Under the pieces are notes generated by a model, which saw only the letters and a program-made list of their open reading frames with translations, made no database searches and had not been told where the DNA came from. Shown piece by piece: positions 16,410 through 24,761 of a stretch of 59,626 bases of DNA; position 1 is the first letter of the stretch, and each line of letters starts with the position of its first letter. A program made the translations under genes and the position numbers. The DNA is from Methylotenera_A sp031422335. GTDB lineage: Bacteria; Pseudomonadota; Gammaproteobacteria; Burkholderiales; Methylophilaceae. The DNA lies in contig JANOQW010000003.1 of the NCBI GenBank assembly GCA_031422335.1, forward strand, positions 1-59,626. The letters are read 5' to 3'.

Positions 16410-17218
16410 TGCAAAAAAATTCAGACATCATCATTTTACAAGCAAATAATCTGGTCAAAAGCTATAGCCAGCGCAGTGGAAAATTTGGCTTTGGTAGCAC
16501 CCAGGTTAAAGCTTTAGATGATGTGAGCATTACCTTAAAAGCAGGTTCCACCTTGGCTGTTGTGGGTGAATCTGGCAGTGGAAAATCCACCTTGGCACGT
16601 TGTCTGTTACAATTGCATCCGTTTGATAGTGGTGCAGTTATTTTTGAAGGCGTTGACCTTGCTAAATTAGATAAACAAGCCTTGCGAAGTAAGCGTAAAA
16701 ACTTGCAAATGGTGTTTCAAGACCCATTTGCATCGCTAAATCCGCGCATGAAAGTGGGCGAGATTGTCAGCGAAGGTTTGCTGATTCATGGCTTGGGTAA
16801 TGCAGCAGAGCAACAAGATAAGATGTTACAGATGTTGACGCGGGTGGGTTTAAGCGCAGATGATGCGCTTAAATATCCGCACCAGTTTTCCGGTGGTCAG
16901 CGGCAACGCATTGGCATAGCGCGCGCGCTGGTGTTGCAACCCAAAGTAGTGGTGTGCGATGAACCAGTGTCTGCTTTAGATGTGTCGGTGCAAGCGCAAA
17001 TTTTGCTGTTGCTAAAAGATTTACAGGCTGAAATGGGGCTTAGCTATATTTTTATTAGCCATGATTTACGCGTGGTGCGCCATATTGCTGATGAAATTGT
17101 GGTGATGCACAAAGGTAAAATTGTCGAGCAGGGAAGTGTTGAAAATGTCTATAACGCACCGCAACAAGCTTACACGCAGCAATTATTAAGTGCAATTCCT
17201 GGTAGAAAAGCAGCGTAG
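16409..17218 (+). CDS. Oligopeptide/dipeptide-type ABC transporter ATPase 2 (OppF/DppF-like)
   Basis: A 269-residue partner ATPase: Walker A GESGSGKST (about 52), signature FSGGQRQRIGIARAL, Walker B VVVCDEPVSALD and H-loop ISHDLRVVRHI. The two ATPases together resemble the two halves of the fused YejF-type protein but are separate genes here. The pair lies between the SIMPL gene and yfgM with no transporter permease. A copy of the 41-nt palindromic element starts 10 bases after its stop. Confidence 0.9.
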   Translation: MQKNSDIIILQANNLVKSYSQRSGKFGFGSTQVKALDDVSITLKAGSTLAVVGESGSGKSTLARCLLQLHPFDSGAVIFEGVDLAKLDKQALRSKRKNLQMVFQDPFASLNPRMKVGEIVSEGLLIHGLGNAAEQQDKMLQMLTRVGLSADDALKYPHQFSGGQRQRIGIARALVLQPKVVVCDEPVSALDVSVQAQILLLLKDLQAEMGLSYIFISHDLRVVRHIADEIVVMHKGKIVEQGSVENVYNAPQQAYTQQLLSAIPGRKAA

Positions 17219-17227
17219 CGTTTAATT

Positions 17228-17268
17228 GTTGCGCTGGAAGGCGCATGGATATTGGGCTGCAGGGCATC
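17228..17268 (-). repeat. 41-nt palindromic element, copy between ABC ATPase and yfgM
   Basis: On the minus strand it matches the consensus at about 35 of 41 positions with an intact loop. It occupies about half of the 94-bp gap. Confidence 0.75.
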
Positions 17269-17312
17269 ATTTTGAAATATTTTTAAATTAGTTTTAAAGT
17301 TTAGGAAGAGAA

Positions 17313-17939
17313 ATGGCATACGATTTAGAAGAGCAAGAGCAATTAGACGAATTTAAAGCCTGGTGGAAGAAAAATGGAAAAATAGTCACCAACCTAGTAT
17401 TAGCGGCTTTGGTGGCTTACGCGGCCTGGCAAGCTTATGGTTATTTTCAAAATAAAAAAGCAGTTGAAGGCTCGGAGCTTTATCAAGCTTTGCTGGTGAC
17501 AGATTTAAACAAAACTGCTGAAATTAAAGCGCAATCTGCCAAACTCATGGATAGTTTTTCTGGCACGCCTTATGCAGGCCGTGCTGCGATGTTTGCAGCA
17601 AAAGCTAACTTTGCTGCAAACGATGACAAAAGTGCAAAATCGCAATTAGAGTGGGCGATTAAAAATGCCAAAGAAGGCGCGATAAAAGCCATGGCTGGCT
17701 TGCAATTGGCTAGCGTTTTGTTTGAGCAAAAAGACTATGACGGCGCACAAAAAGTGCTAACAGCCATTAACGATAAGGGTTATGAGGGCTTAAAAGCGAG
17801 CCTGCAAGGCGATGTGTATTTGGCACAAGGTAAAACTGCAGAAGCTAAAATAGCCTTTGAAATTGCCCTGAATAATTTAGATGTACAAGGCAGATTGCAT
17901 CAATACACACAGCAAAAACTCGAATCTTTGGGCGCTTAA
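17313..17939 (+). CDS. yfgM: YfgM-like tetratricopeptide membrane protein
   Basis: A 208-residue ancillary SecYEG translocon factor of the YfgM family. It has a short cytosolic start (AYDLEEQEQLDEFKAWWKKNG), one transmembrane helix (about 25-42, IVTNLVLAALVAYAAWQAYG) and a periplasmic TPR-like region. It immediately precedes bamB and der, the conserved neighbourhood. GGAAGAG before the ATG serves as ribosome binding site. Confidence 0.9.
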   Translation: MAYDLEEQEQLDEFKAWWKKNGKIVTNLVLAALVAYAAWQAYGYFQNKKAVEGSELYQALLVTDLNKTAEIKAQSAKLMDSFSGTPYAGRAAMFAAKANFAANDDKSAKSQLEWAIKNAKEGAIKAMAGLQLASVLFEQKDYDGAQKVLTAINDKGYEGLKASLQGDVYLAQGKTAEAKIAFEIALNNLDVQGRLHQYTQQKLESLGA

Positions 17940-17960
17940 TAAAGCTTTCTGAATACCGCC

Positions 17961-19466
17961 ATGTTTTTCACATCATTTACCCGTTTATTTTTATTGCTAA
18001 GCTTGCTAGCCAGCTTACTTGGCATGGCTGGCTGCAGCACATTCACAGAGCTGCGCCAAGATTTTGCCGATAAAGTATTTGGTCGCGAACCGCCTAACCC
18101 GCCTGCAGAATTAGAAGCTATTCAACCTACACATATAGCCAAAATTGATTGGTCTAGCAACGCAGGTAAAACCGATCAATTTGATTACACGCCTGCGTTA
18201 GATGCTAGTTCAGCCTATGTTGCCAATGCCGAAGGTGAAGTCACTAAATTAGACTCTGCCAATGGACGCCAACTATGGCAAGTAAATGTCGGTGAGCCTA
18301 TTAGTGGTGGCGTGGGTATTGGCGGGGGTATCGTGCTAGTTGGTACAAGTAAAGGCCATGTGTTTGCTTATGATGTATCGGGCAAGCAGGTGTGGAAATC
18401 TAAATTATCCAGCGAGATTTTGAGTGTGCCGCGCTACTTTGACGGTGTGGTGATTGCGCGTTCTGGCGATAATCGCATTTATGGCTTAGACGCGACTGAT
18501 GGTAGCCGCAAGTGGGTGTATGAGCGCACTAATCCTGCGCTTACTTTGCGTAGTAGCGTCGGCGTGGTGGTTGATAGTGGCGCCGTCTATGCAGGATTTG
18601 CAGGCGGCAAAATGGTGGCGATTCGTGCCGATAACGGCAAGCTGATTTGGGAAGCCACCGTAGCACAACCCAGAGGCGTCACCGAGATTGAGCGCATTGC
18701 GGATATTACTAGTTTGCCAGTGGTCGATGGGCCATTGGTGTATGTAGTGGCTTACCAAGGCAAAATCGCGGCGGTAGATCGCACCAGTGGCCGCGTAGTA
18801 TGGAATCGCGATATTTCGAGTTATTCTGGCATGAATGCGGAAGACGCTAAAATTTTTGTTTCGCATACATTAGGCGCTGTATATTCGCTCGATTACACGA
18901 CTGGCAAAACATTTTGGCGACAAGGTGCATTATCAAACCGCCGTTTAACCGCGCCATTGCCGATGGGTAGCGTGATTGCAGTCGGCGATTTGGAAGGCTA
19001 TTTACACTTTTTAACGCGTGACGAAGGCAAGTTTGCTGCGCGTATTAAGCTAGATAGCAACCCAGTTATGTCCTTAATTGCTGGTACAAAATCGAACCAG
19101 TTGATTGCAGAAACGCGAGAGGGCGGGCTATACGCAATTAGTGTGGCAGAGAGTAATGTTAAGCCTGAACCTAAGCCAGCGTCTGAAGCGCGTCCTGAAC
19201 CAACGCCAGCAACAGAAAAACTTGAAGAAAAAATCGATGCAATTATTAATGAGAAATTGCCTTTATCGACGGATACTAAGCCTTCTGAACCCTTGCCAAC
19301 CGAAATAGCGCCAAGTTCTAGCGAGCCGAGTCCAGAACCCAGCTCGGAGCGCAGTATCTTATTCCAAAAAAATGATTCCATTCTGTTGCCCGATGTAGAA
19401 ACAGCGCCAACACCCAACTCAAACAATAGCGCGCCTGGCATCAGGCTGCCTAGTCCAGAACAATAG
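17961..19466 (+). CDS. bamB: Outer membrane assembly lipoprotein BamB with long C-terminal tail
   Basis: BamB is the beta-propeller lipoprotein of the BAM complex. The signal ends in lipobox G-M-A-G-C (Cys25). PQQ-like propeller blades follow to about residue 385, such as VTKLDSANGRQLWQVNVGEP and KLIWEATVAQPRG. The family is usually about 380-400 residues. Here the protein has 501, because about 110 extra residues of low complexity rich in Pro, Glu and Ser follow (PEPKPASEARPEP, PSSSEPSPEPSSE). No frameshift explains the tail, and der starts 6 bases after the stop. Confidence 0.93.
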   Translation: MFFTSFTRLFLLLSLLASLLGMAGCSTFTELRQDFADKVFGREPPNPPAELEAIQPTHIAKIDWSSNAGKTDQFDYTPALDASSAYVANAEGEVTKLDSANGRQLWQVNVGEPISGGVGIGGGIVLVGTSKGHVFAYDVSGKQVWKSKLSSEILSVPRYFDGVVIARSGDNRIYGLDATDGSRKWVYERTNPALTLRSSVGVVVDSGAVYAGFAGGKMVAIRADNGKLIWEATVAQPRGVTEIERIADITSLPVVDGPLVYVVAYQGKIAAVDRTSGRVVWNRDISSYSGMNAEDAKIFVSHTLGAVYSLDYTTGKTFWRQGALSNRRLTAPLPMGSVIAVGDLEGYLHFLTRDEGKFAARIKLDSNPVMSLIAGTKSNQLIAETREGGLYAISVAESNVKPEPKPASEARPEPTPATEKLEEKIDAIINEKLPLSTDTKPSEPLPTEIAPSSSEPSPEPSSERSILFQKNDSILLPDVETAPTPNSNNSAPGIRLPSPEQ

Positions 19467-19472
19467 TTAATT

Positions 19473-20906
19473 ATGTTACCCACCATCGTACTCGTTGGCC
19501 GCCCCAACGTAGGAAAATCTACCCTTTTTAATCGCCTGACTAAAAGCCGCGATGCCTTAGTTGCCGACTTACCTGGGCTTACGCGTGATCGTCATTACGG
19601 CCGTGGTATAGGCAGCAGTAAGCCGTATCTAGTCATTGACACTGGTGGTTTTGAGCCAACTGCCGAATCTGGCATTTTAAAAGAAATGGCCAAGCAAACT
19701 TTGTTGGCGATTGATGAAGCAGATGTGGTGATTTTTATTGTCGATGGCCGCGCCGGCATGACGCCACAAGAGTTTATTATTGCCGATAAACTGCGCCGTG
19801 CGCAGCGCCCCGTGTTGCTGGCGGTGAACAAAACTGAAGGCATGAATCGCGCTGTTGTTGCGGCAGATTTCCATGAGCTGGGTTTAGGCGAACCGCTGTC
19901 TATATCATCTGCGCATGGCGAAGGTGTAAAAGATTTAATTGAGCTGGCATTAGAAGATTTTCCCGAACCCGAATTTGATGAAAAAACACCATATAGCAAA
20001 GTACCAAGAATTGCTATTGTTGGCCGTCCTAATGTAGGCAAATCGACCCTAGTAAACGCGCTACTCGGCGAAGAGCGTGTGATTGCGTTTGACGAGCCAG
20101 GTACCACGCGCGATTCGATTGAAATTGAACTCGAAAAAAATGGTAAAAATTACATTATTATCGACACAGCTGGTGTGCGCAAACGTGGCCGCGTGTTTGA
20201 ATCAATCGAAAAATTCTCAGTCGTCAAAACCATGCAAGCCATTGAGGATGCCAATGTAGCGATTTTGGTGGTGGATGCACAAGAAGGCATTACTGAGCAA
20301 GATGCCCATGTAGCCGCCTATATATTAGATGCTGGACGTGCCTTAGTGGTGGCGGTGAATAAGTGGGATGGCTTACCAGAAGATGAACGTGATTTCATTA
20401 AAAATGAAATTGACCGCAAACTTAAATTTTTAGATTTTGCCAAGTTCCATTATATTTCTGCCTTACGTAAAAAAGGTTTGCCAGAATTGTTTGTATCAGT
20501 AGATGGCGCGTTTAAAGCCGCTATGGCCAAACTTGCTACACCGCAATTAACCCGTGTGTTAATTGACGCCATTGCACAACATCAGCCACCGTTTAGCCGC
20601 GGTACGCGCCCCAAGCTAAAATATGCCCATCAAGGCGGCATGAACCCGCCAATTGTGGTGGTGCACGGTAGCCATGTGGACGATATAAAAGATACGTATA
20701 AACGCTTTTTAGAAGGTGTGTTTCGCAAGACGTTTCAGCTAACAGGCACGCCTTTGCGGGTACAATTTAAGCAAGGCGATAACCCATTTGCCGAGCCAGA
20801 AAACAAACGTAAAGCGGGTGAGGGCATTGTGAGTATGCGCCGCCGTAAAACGGCGCAACGAGCTGAGCTTAAGGCCAAAAAAGACATTGAAGATAAAAAG
20901 CGTTAA
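19473..20906 (+). CDS. der: Ribosome-assembly GTPase Der (EngA)
   Basis: Der is a double-GTPase needed for 50S assembly. The first G domain carries GRPNVGKSTLFN (about residue 8) and the second GRPNVGKSTLVN (about 187), each followed by DTGG or DTAG and N-K-x-[ED/WD] motifs (NKTE, NKWD). A C-terminal KH-like domain follows (about 365-450). The length of 477 and the basic tail are normal. It ends the plus-strand block, and bamD is convergent 19 bases away. Confidence 0.96.
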   Translation: MLPTIVLVGRPNVGKSTLFNRLTKSRDALVADLPGLTRDRHYGRGIGSSKPYLVIDTGGFEPTAESGILKEMAKQTLLAIDEADVVIFIVDGRAGMTPQEFIIADKLRRAQRPVLLAVNKTEGMNRAVVAADFHELGLGEPLSISSAHGEGVKDLIELALEDFPEPEFDEKTPYSKVPRIAIVGRPNVGKSTLVNALLGEERVIAFDEPGTTRDSIEIELEKNGKNYIIIDTAGVRKRGRVFESIEKFSVVKTMQAIEDANVAILVVDAQEGITEQDAHVAAYILDAGRALVVAVNKWDGLPEDERDFIKNEIDRKLKFLDFAKFHYISALRKKGLPELFVSVDGAFKAAMAKLATPQLTRVLIDAIAQHQPPFSRGTRPKLKYAHQGGMNPPIVVVHGSHVDDIKDTYKRFLEGVFRKTFQLTGTPLRVQFKQGDNPFAEPENKRKAGEGIVSMRRRKTAQRAELKAKKDIEDKKR

Positions 20907-20925
20907 GCTGCCTTTCTCGCTTACA

Positions 20926-21786
20926 TTATTTGTCTTCTAAGCTTTCCCAAAACTTCCACCATACGCGTTCATCTTGCACCACTTTGCCGCTGACCAATGG
21001 GTTTTGCGGGTAGTTGGTTTTAAGCACGCGCACGGTGTCTTGTTTTAAATCATCTAAATCCATGTAATCATAAGCGCTGATGCTCACTACTAAGGCCTCT
21101 TCTACCGAGTTTGAGTTTGGATAATATTCCAGCACATATTTAGCGCGATTAAGCGCGGCCAAATAAGCTTGGCGCTTCATGTAATAGCGTGCAACATGCA
21201 TTTCGTGTTGTGAAAGCGAATTCACCAAATACAACATGCGCTGGCTAGAATCTTTAAAATAGCGGCTTTTGGGGTAGCGGTCAGTCAGCTCTTTAAACGC
21301 AGCAAAGCTTAGTTTAAGCGTTTTTGGGTCACGGTCACTAATTTCTTGCAGGGTATATTTTTCTATCACGCCGCGCTCGTTAAAGGTGGCCAAGCCTTTT
21401 AAATAGTAAGCGTAATCAATATTAGGGTGGTTGGGGTGCAATTTAATAAAACGGTCTGCTGCTGCCACGCACGAGATGGGATCGCTTTTTTTATAATAAG
21501 CATAAGCAATTTCTAATTGCGCTTGGGTGGCATATTTGCCATGTGGAAAACGCGATTCTAGCTTTTGAAAGTAACCAATGGCTTTATCATAATCTTTATC
21601 AATCATGCGCTCTTCGCCCGCTTGGTAAATACGCTCGGCTTGCCAGCCTTTGGTATCATCTAAATCGGTCGGGTCGCCAAAGATAGCACAGCCGCCCAGC
21701 AACACAGCAGCAAATAAAGGGGCAAGCAATGGCAATAAAAGCGGTAAAATATAGTTTGCAATACGTTTCACGTCATTTAACACCAA
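20926..21786 (-). CDS. bamD: Outer membrane assembly lipoprotein BamD
   Basis: BamD is the essential TPR lipoprotein of the BAM complex. The signal peptide ends in L-G-G-C (Cys33), preceded by a long Leu-rich stretch. Five TPR-like helical pairs cover about 48-270, for example IGYFQKLESRFPHGKYATQA. The length of 286 is typical. It is divergent from rluD. On the minus strand TATAAT lies about 25 bases before its ATG, inside the same AT-rich 25-bp gap that serves rluD. Confidence 0.94.
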   Translation of the reverse strand: MVLNDVKRIANYILPLLLPLLAPLFAAVLLGGCAIFGDPTDLDDTKGWQAERIYQAGEERMIDKDYDKAIGYFQKLESRFPHGKYATQAQLEIAYAYYKKSDPISCVAAADRFIKLHPNHPNIDYAYYLKGLATFNERGVIEKYTLQEISDRDPKTLKLSFAAFKELTDRYPKSRYFKDSSQRMLYLVNSLSQHEMHVARYYMKRQAYLAALNRAKYVLEYYPNSNSVEEALVVSISAYDYMDLDDLKQDTVRVLKTNYPQNPLVSGKVVQDERVWWKFWESLEDK

Positions 21787-21811
21787 AAATTAATTAGCAC
21801 TATTATAACCG

Positions 21812-22933
21812 ATGCCCCAAACACAAACGCAAAGCAATATTGAAAATCCTGCAAAAATCATGCTGAGCATTCCCATGCGCATGGGTGGGCAGCGCTTAGA
21901 TGTTAGCTTGCAGAGTCTGTTGCCAGAGCATTCGCGCAGCCGTTTGCAAGCTTGGATTAAAGCCGGTTTGGTGACTTTAGATAGCAAACCAACCACCGCT
22001 AAAACCAAGGTGTGGGGCGGTGAGCAGGTGCTTGTTAATCCACCAGAAAACGCGAAAGAAAACGCCTTTAAGCCAGAAAATATTCCACTCACTATTATTT
22101 ACGAAGATGACACGATTTTAGTGCTAAATAAACCAGCTGGCTTGGTGGTGCACCCCGCGGCGGGCAATTGGAGCGGTACATTATTAAATGCGCTATTACA
22201 TCACTTACCGCAATTATCTGATGTGCCACGCGCTGGTATTGTGCACCGGCTAGATAAAGATACTAGCGGCTTATTGGTGGTGGCCAAAACGCTAGAAGCG
22301 CAAACTAGCCTAGTGCGGCAGTTGCAAGCGCGCACGGTAAAACGCGAATATCGTGCCATTGTGTGGGGCATTATTTGGCGTAACGGCACCGTGAATCAGC
22401 CGATTGGCCGCCACAGCCATGCCCGTACTAAAATGGCAATTAGTCGCACTGGCAAGCCCGCTGTCACCCATTACGAGGTGCTAGAGCGCTTTGGCACGAA
22501 TACTTACGTACGTTGCCAGCTAGAAACGGGCCGCACCCACCAAATTCGCGTACACATGCAGTTTTTAAAATCACCGATTCTTGGTGATAAGGTGTATGGC
22601 ATCGGTAATATCATCCCGCATAAACTCATGACGCAAACCTTGCGCGATGCGGTTACTGGCTTTAATCGGCAAGCCTTGCATGCAGTCAAACTCGGCTTAA
22701 TTCATCCTAAAACTAACGAAGCAATGGAATGGCAAATTGAGCTGGCGGATGACATGAAAGCCTTGCTGGAAGCCATGCGCCATGAAGATGCGCCAATAGC
22801 TGAAGAAGCGCAGGCGTTTGGCTATGGTTTTGATATAAGCGGTGTGGATGCAGATGGCTTGTATGTGGGTGACGATGACGAGGACGATTGGGAAGACGAC
22901 GATTTTGAGGATGAAGAGCTAGAGGATGAATAA
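21812..22933 (+). CDS. rluD: 23S rRNA pseudouridine synthase RluD
   Basis: RluD makes pseudouridines 1911, 1915 and 1917 in helix 69 of 23S rRNA. An N-terminal S4 domain (about 25-85, GGQRLDVSLQSLLPEHSRSR) precedes the catalytic domain with active-site Asp148 in HRLDKDTSGLL. The length of 373 exceeds the usual 320-350 because the last ~25 residues are a run of Asp and Glu (DDDEDDWEDDDFEDEELEDE). The true start could also be the ATG at 21860. pgeF overlaps its end by 8 bases. Confidence 0.93.
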   Translation: MPQTQTQSNIENPAKIMLSIPMRMGGQRLDVSLQSLLPEHSRSRLQAWIKAGLVTLDSKPTTAKTKVWGGEQVLVNPPENAKENAFKPENIPLTIIYEDDTILVLNKPAGLVVHPAAGNWSGTLLNALLHHLPQLSDVPRAGIVHRLDKDTSGLLVVAKTLEAQTSLVRQLQARTVKREYRAIVWGIIWRNGTVNQPIGRHSHARTKMAISRTGKPAVTHYEVLERFGTNTYVRCQLETGRTHQIRVHMQFLKSPILGDKVYGIGNIIPHKLMTQTLRDAVTGFNRQALHAVKLGLIHPKTNEAMEWQIELADDMKALLEAMRHEDAPIAEEAQAFGYGFDISGVDADGLYVGDDDEDDWEDDDFEDEELEDE

Positions 22934-23705
22934 GCTTGATTTCATCATTCCAAACTGGCCAGCACCTGCTAATGTACATGCCCTGCAGACCAATAGGGGA
23001 GCGGCTGCTAGCGATGCAAGAAAAATGGGTTTTAGCCTTGCGCCTTATGATTCTCTCAACTTTGGCAGCCATGTTGGCGATAACCCGCGGCACGTTGCGC
23101 AAAATCGCCAATTGCTTAGTGAGCTTTTGCCAAGTGAGCCCGTTTGGTTGAATCAAACGCACAGCATTAATGTGGTGGATGCCGCTAGTGTAAATTGCGT
23201 GCCCGATGCCGATGCCAGTTTTTGCATGCAAAAAAAAGTGGTATGCGTGGTGATGACCGCCGATTGTTTGCCTGTTTTGTTTTGCGATAAAGCAGGCACA
23301 ATCGTTGTGGCAGTGCATGCAGGTTGGCGCGGGCTATGTGATGGTGCTTTAGAAGCCAGCATTGATAAGGCTTGCAGTGCAGCGCAAATAAAGCCTAATG
23401 ATTTAATGGCTTGGTTTGGCCCAGCGATTGGCCCAAATGCGTTTGAAGTGGGTAGCGACGTGCGTGCGCAATTTATGGCAAAAGATGCACATGCAGAAGC
23501 TGCATTTAAAGCAAGTGGCGATAATCAAGCACAAGATAAATGGTTAGCCAATATTTACCAACTGGCCACGCAACGCTTGAATAATGTCGGCGTGACGCAA
23601 ATTTATGGCGGTGACCGTTGTACTTTTACAGAAAAAGAAAATTTCTACTCTTATCGCCGTGATGGTGCCACAGGCCGCATGGCTACATTAATCTGGATGT
23701 CATAA
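22926..23705 (+). CDS. pgeF: Purine nucleoside phosphorylase / peptidoglycan editing factor (YfiH, laccase-like fold)
   Basis: A 259-residue YfiH-family protein. Members have been described both as an enzyme that removes wrongly incorporated amino acids from peptidoglycan precursors and as purine nucleoside phosphorylase. Zinc ligands appear in NQTHS, TADCLPVLF and HAGWRGL. The C-terminus GGDRCTFTEKENFYSYRRDG is diagnostic. It overlaps rluD, the neighbour it usually follows. Confidence 0.92.
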   Translation: MNKLDFIIPNWPAPANVHALQTNRGAAASDARKMGFSLAPYDSLNFGSHVGDNPRHVAQNRQLLSELLPSEPVWLNQTHSINVVDAASVNCVPDADASFCMQKKVVCVVMTADCLPVLFCDKAGTIVVAVHAGWRGLCDGALEASIDKACSAAQIKPNDLMAWFGPAIGPNAFEVGSDVRAQFMAKDAHAEAAFKASGDNQAQDKWLANIYQLATQRLNNVGVTQIYGGDRCTFTEKENFYSYRRDGATGRMATLIWMS

Positions 23706-23761
23706 AAATCCACATGCACCGCTTAAGTTATAATGCTTGCAATTAACGCTTTCAAATATTT

Positions 23762-24709
23762 ATGAACCTCCCCGAATTTTCTATTCTTACTTGGATTGTG
23801 CTATCCAGCTTGCTTGGCGGCGCCTTAAGCGTGGCGGGCGCTGGTTTGGTGGCGCTTAACGTCAAAAAAACTGCGGTGCCCATGCTGATTAGTTTTGCTA
23901 TTGGCGCCATGTTGGGCGCAGTTTTTCTAGAGATTTTACCAGAGGCAATTGAGCATGCCAGCAGTGTGCAAGCGGTTACTGGCACCGTATTGATTGGCAT
24001 TTTACTATTTTTTTCGCTAGAAAAACTGGTGATTTGGCGACATTGCCATGGCGACCATTGCGAAGTACACGCGGTGCATACAGAGGCAGATTGCCCAGAT
24101 AACAATTCGCAAAACAATACTAGTTCAAAAGTGGTTATCGAAACACCTGCGCTTGTACAATCAGAACCTCAAACCAAGTACAAAGCGGCTTCTAGCGGCA
24201 TGCAAACGGCACGTGCAGTTAAAGGTGCACATGCACATGACCATGCGAGCGCGCACAATCATGAAAGAAGCGGCATGATGATTATGATTGGCGACACCTT
24301 TCATAATTTTGTCGATGGCGTATTAATTGCATCGGCATTTATGGTAGATGTAAAAGTTGGCATTGTGACGGCGTTAGCGATTATTGCGCACGAAATTCCG
24401 CAAGAAGTGGGCGATTTTTTAATTTTACTGCATTCGGGTTACAGCAAGCAAAAAGCCTTGTTATTTAACCTCGGCAGCAGTTTGGCAACACTGGTGGGCG
24501 GCGTGCTGGCCTATTATTTTTTGCAGCAAGCAACCAATGTCATTCCTTATATTTTGGGCTTAGCCGCCGCCAGTATGCTATATGTGGCAGTGGCCGATTT
24601 AATTCCCAGCTTGCACAAACGCACCGAATTGCGCGCCAGCATTTCTCAACTTTGCTTGATTGGCTTGGGCGTGGCAACCGTGTGGTTAATTGGCATTTGG
24701 CTACATTAA
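23762..24709 (+). CDS. ZIP family metal transporter
   Basis: A 315-residue membrane protein of the ZIP family, importing zinc or a related divalent metal. Eight hydrophobic segments can be made out. A cytoplasmic His-rich loop (HAHDHASAHNHE, about 158-170) lies between segments 3 and 4. The metal-site helices read HNFVDGVLIA and AHEIPQEVGDF. A -10-like TATAAT lies about 30 bases before the ATG (near 23730) with no clear Shine-Dalgarno. The stop codon region is part of a short tandem duplication (TGGCTACATTAA twice). Confidence 0.88.
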   Translation: MNLPEFSILTWIVLSSLLGGALSVAGAGLVALNVKKTAVPMLISFAIGAMLGAVFLEILPEAIEHASSVQAVTGTVLIGILLFFSLEKLVIWRHCHGDHCEVHAVHTEADCPDNNSQNNTSSKVVIETPALVQSEPQTKYKAASSGMQTARAVKGAHAHDHASAHNHERSGMMIMIGDTFHNFVDGVLIASAFMVDVKVGIVTALAIIAHEIPQEVGDFLILLHSGYSKQKALLFNLGSSLATLVGGVLAYYFLQQATNVIPYILGLAAASMLYVAVADLIPSLHKRTELRASISQLCLIGLGVATVWLIGIWLH

Positions 24710-24761
24710 CTTGTGGCTACATTAAACTTGTAGTTAGATTCAATTTAAGTAGATTAGAAAC

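Noticed and set aside
22976..23000. CCCTGCAGACCAATAGG in pgeF as an element copy
   Set aside because: Only the left arm resembles the consensus and the residues fit the normal start of the family.
22713..23318. 201-aa minus-strand ORF rich in His and Pro
   Set aside because: It is antisense to rluD and pgeF, both certain genes.
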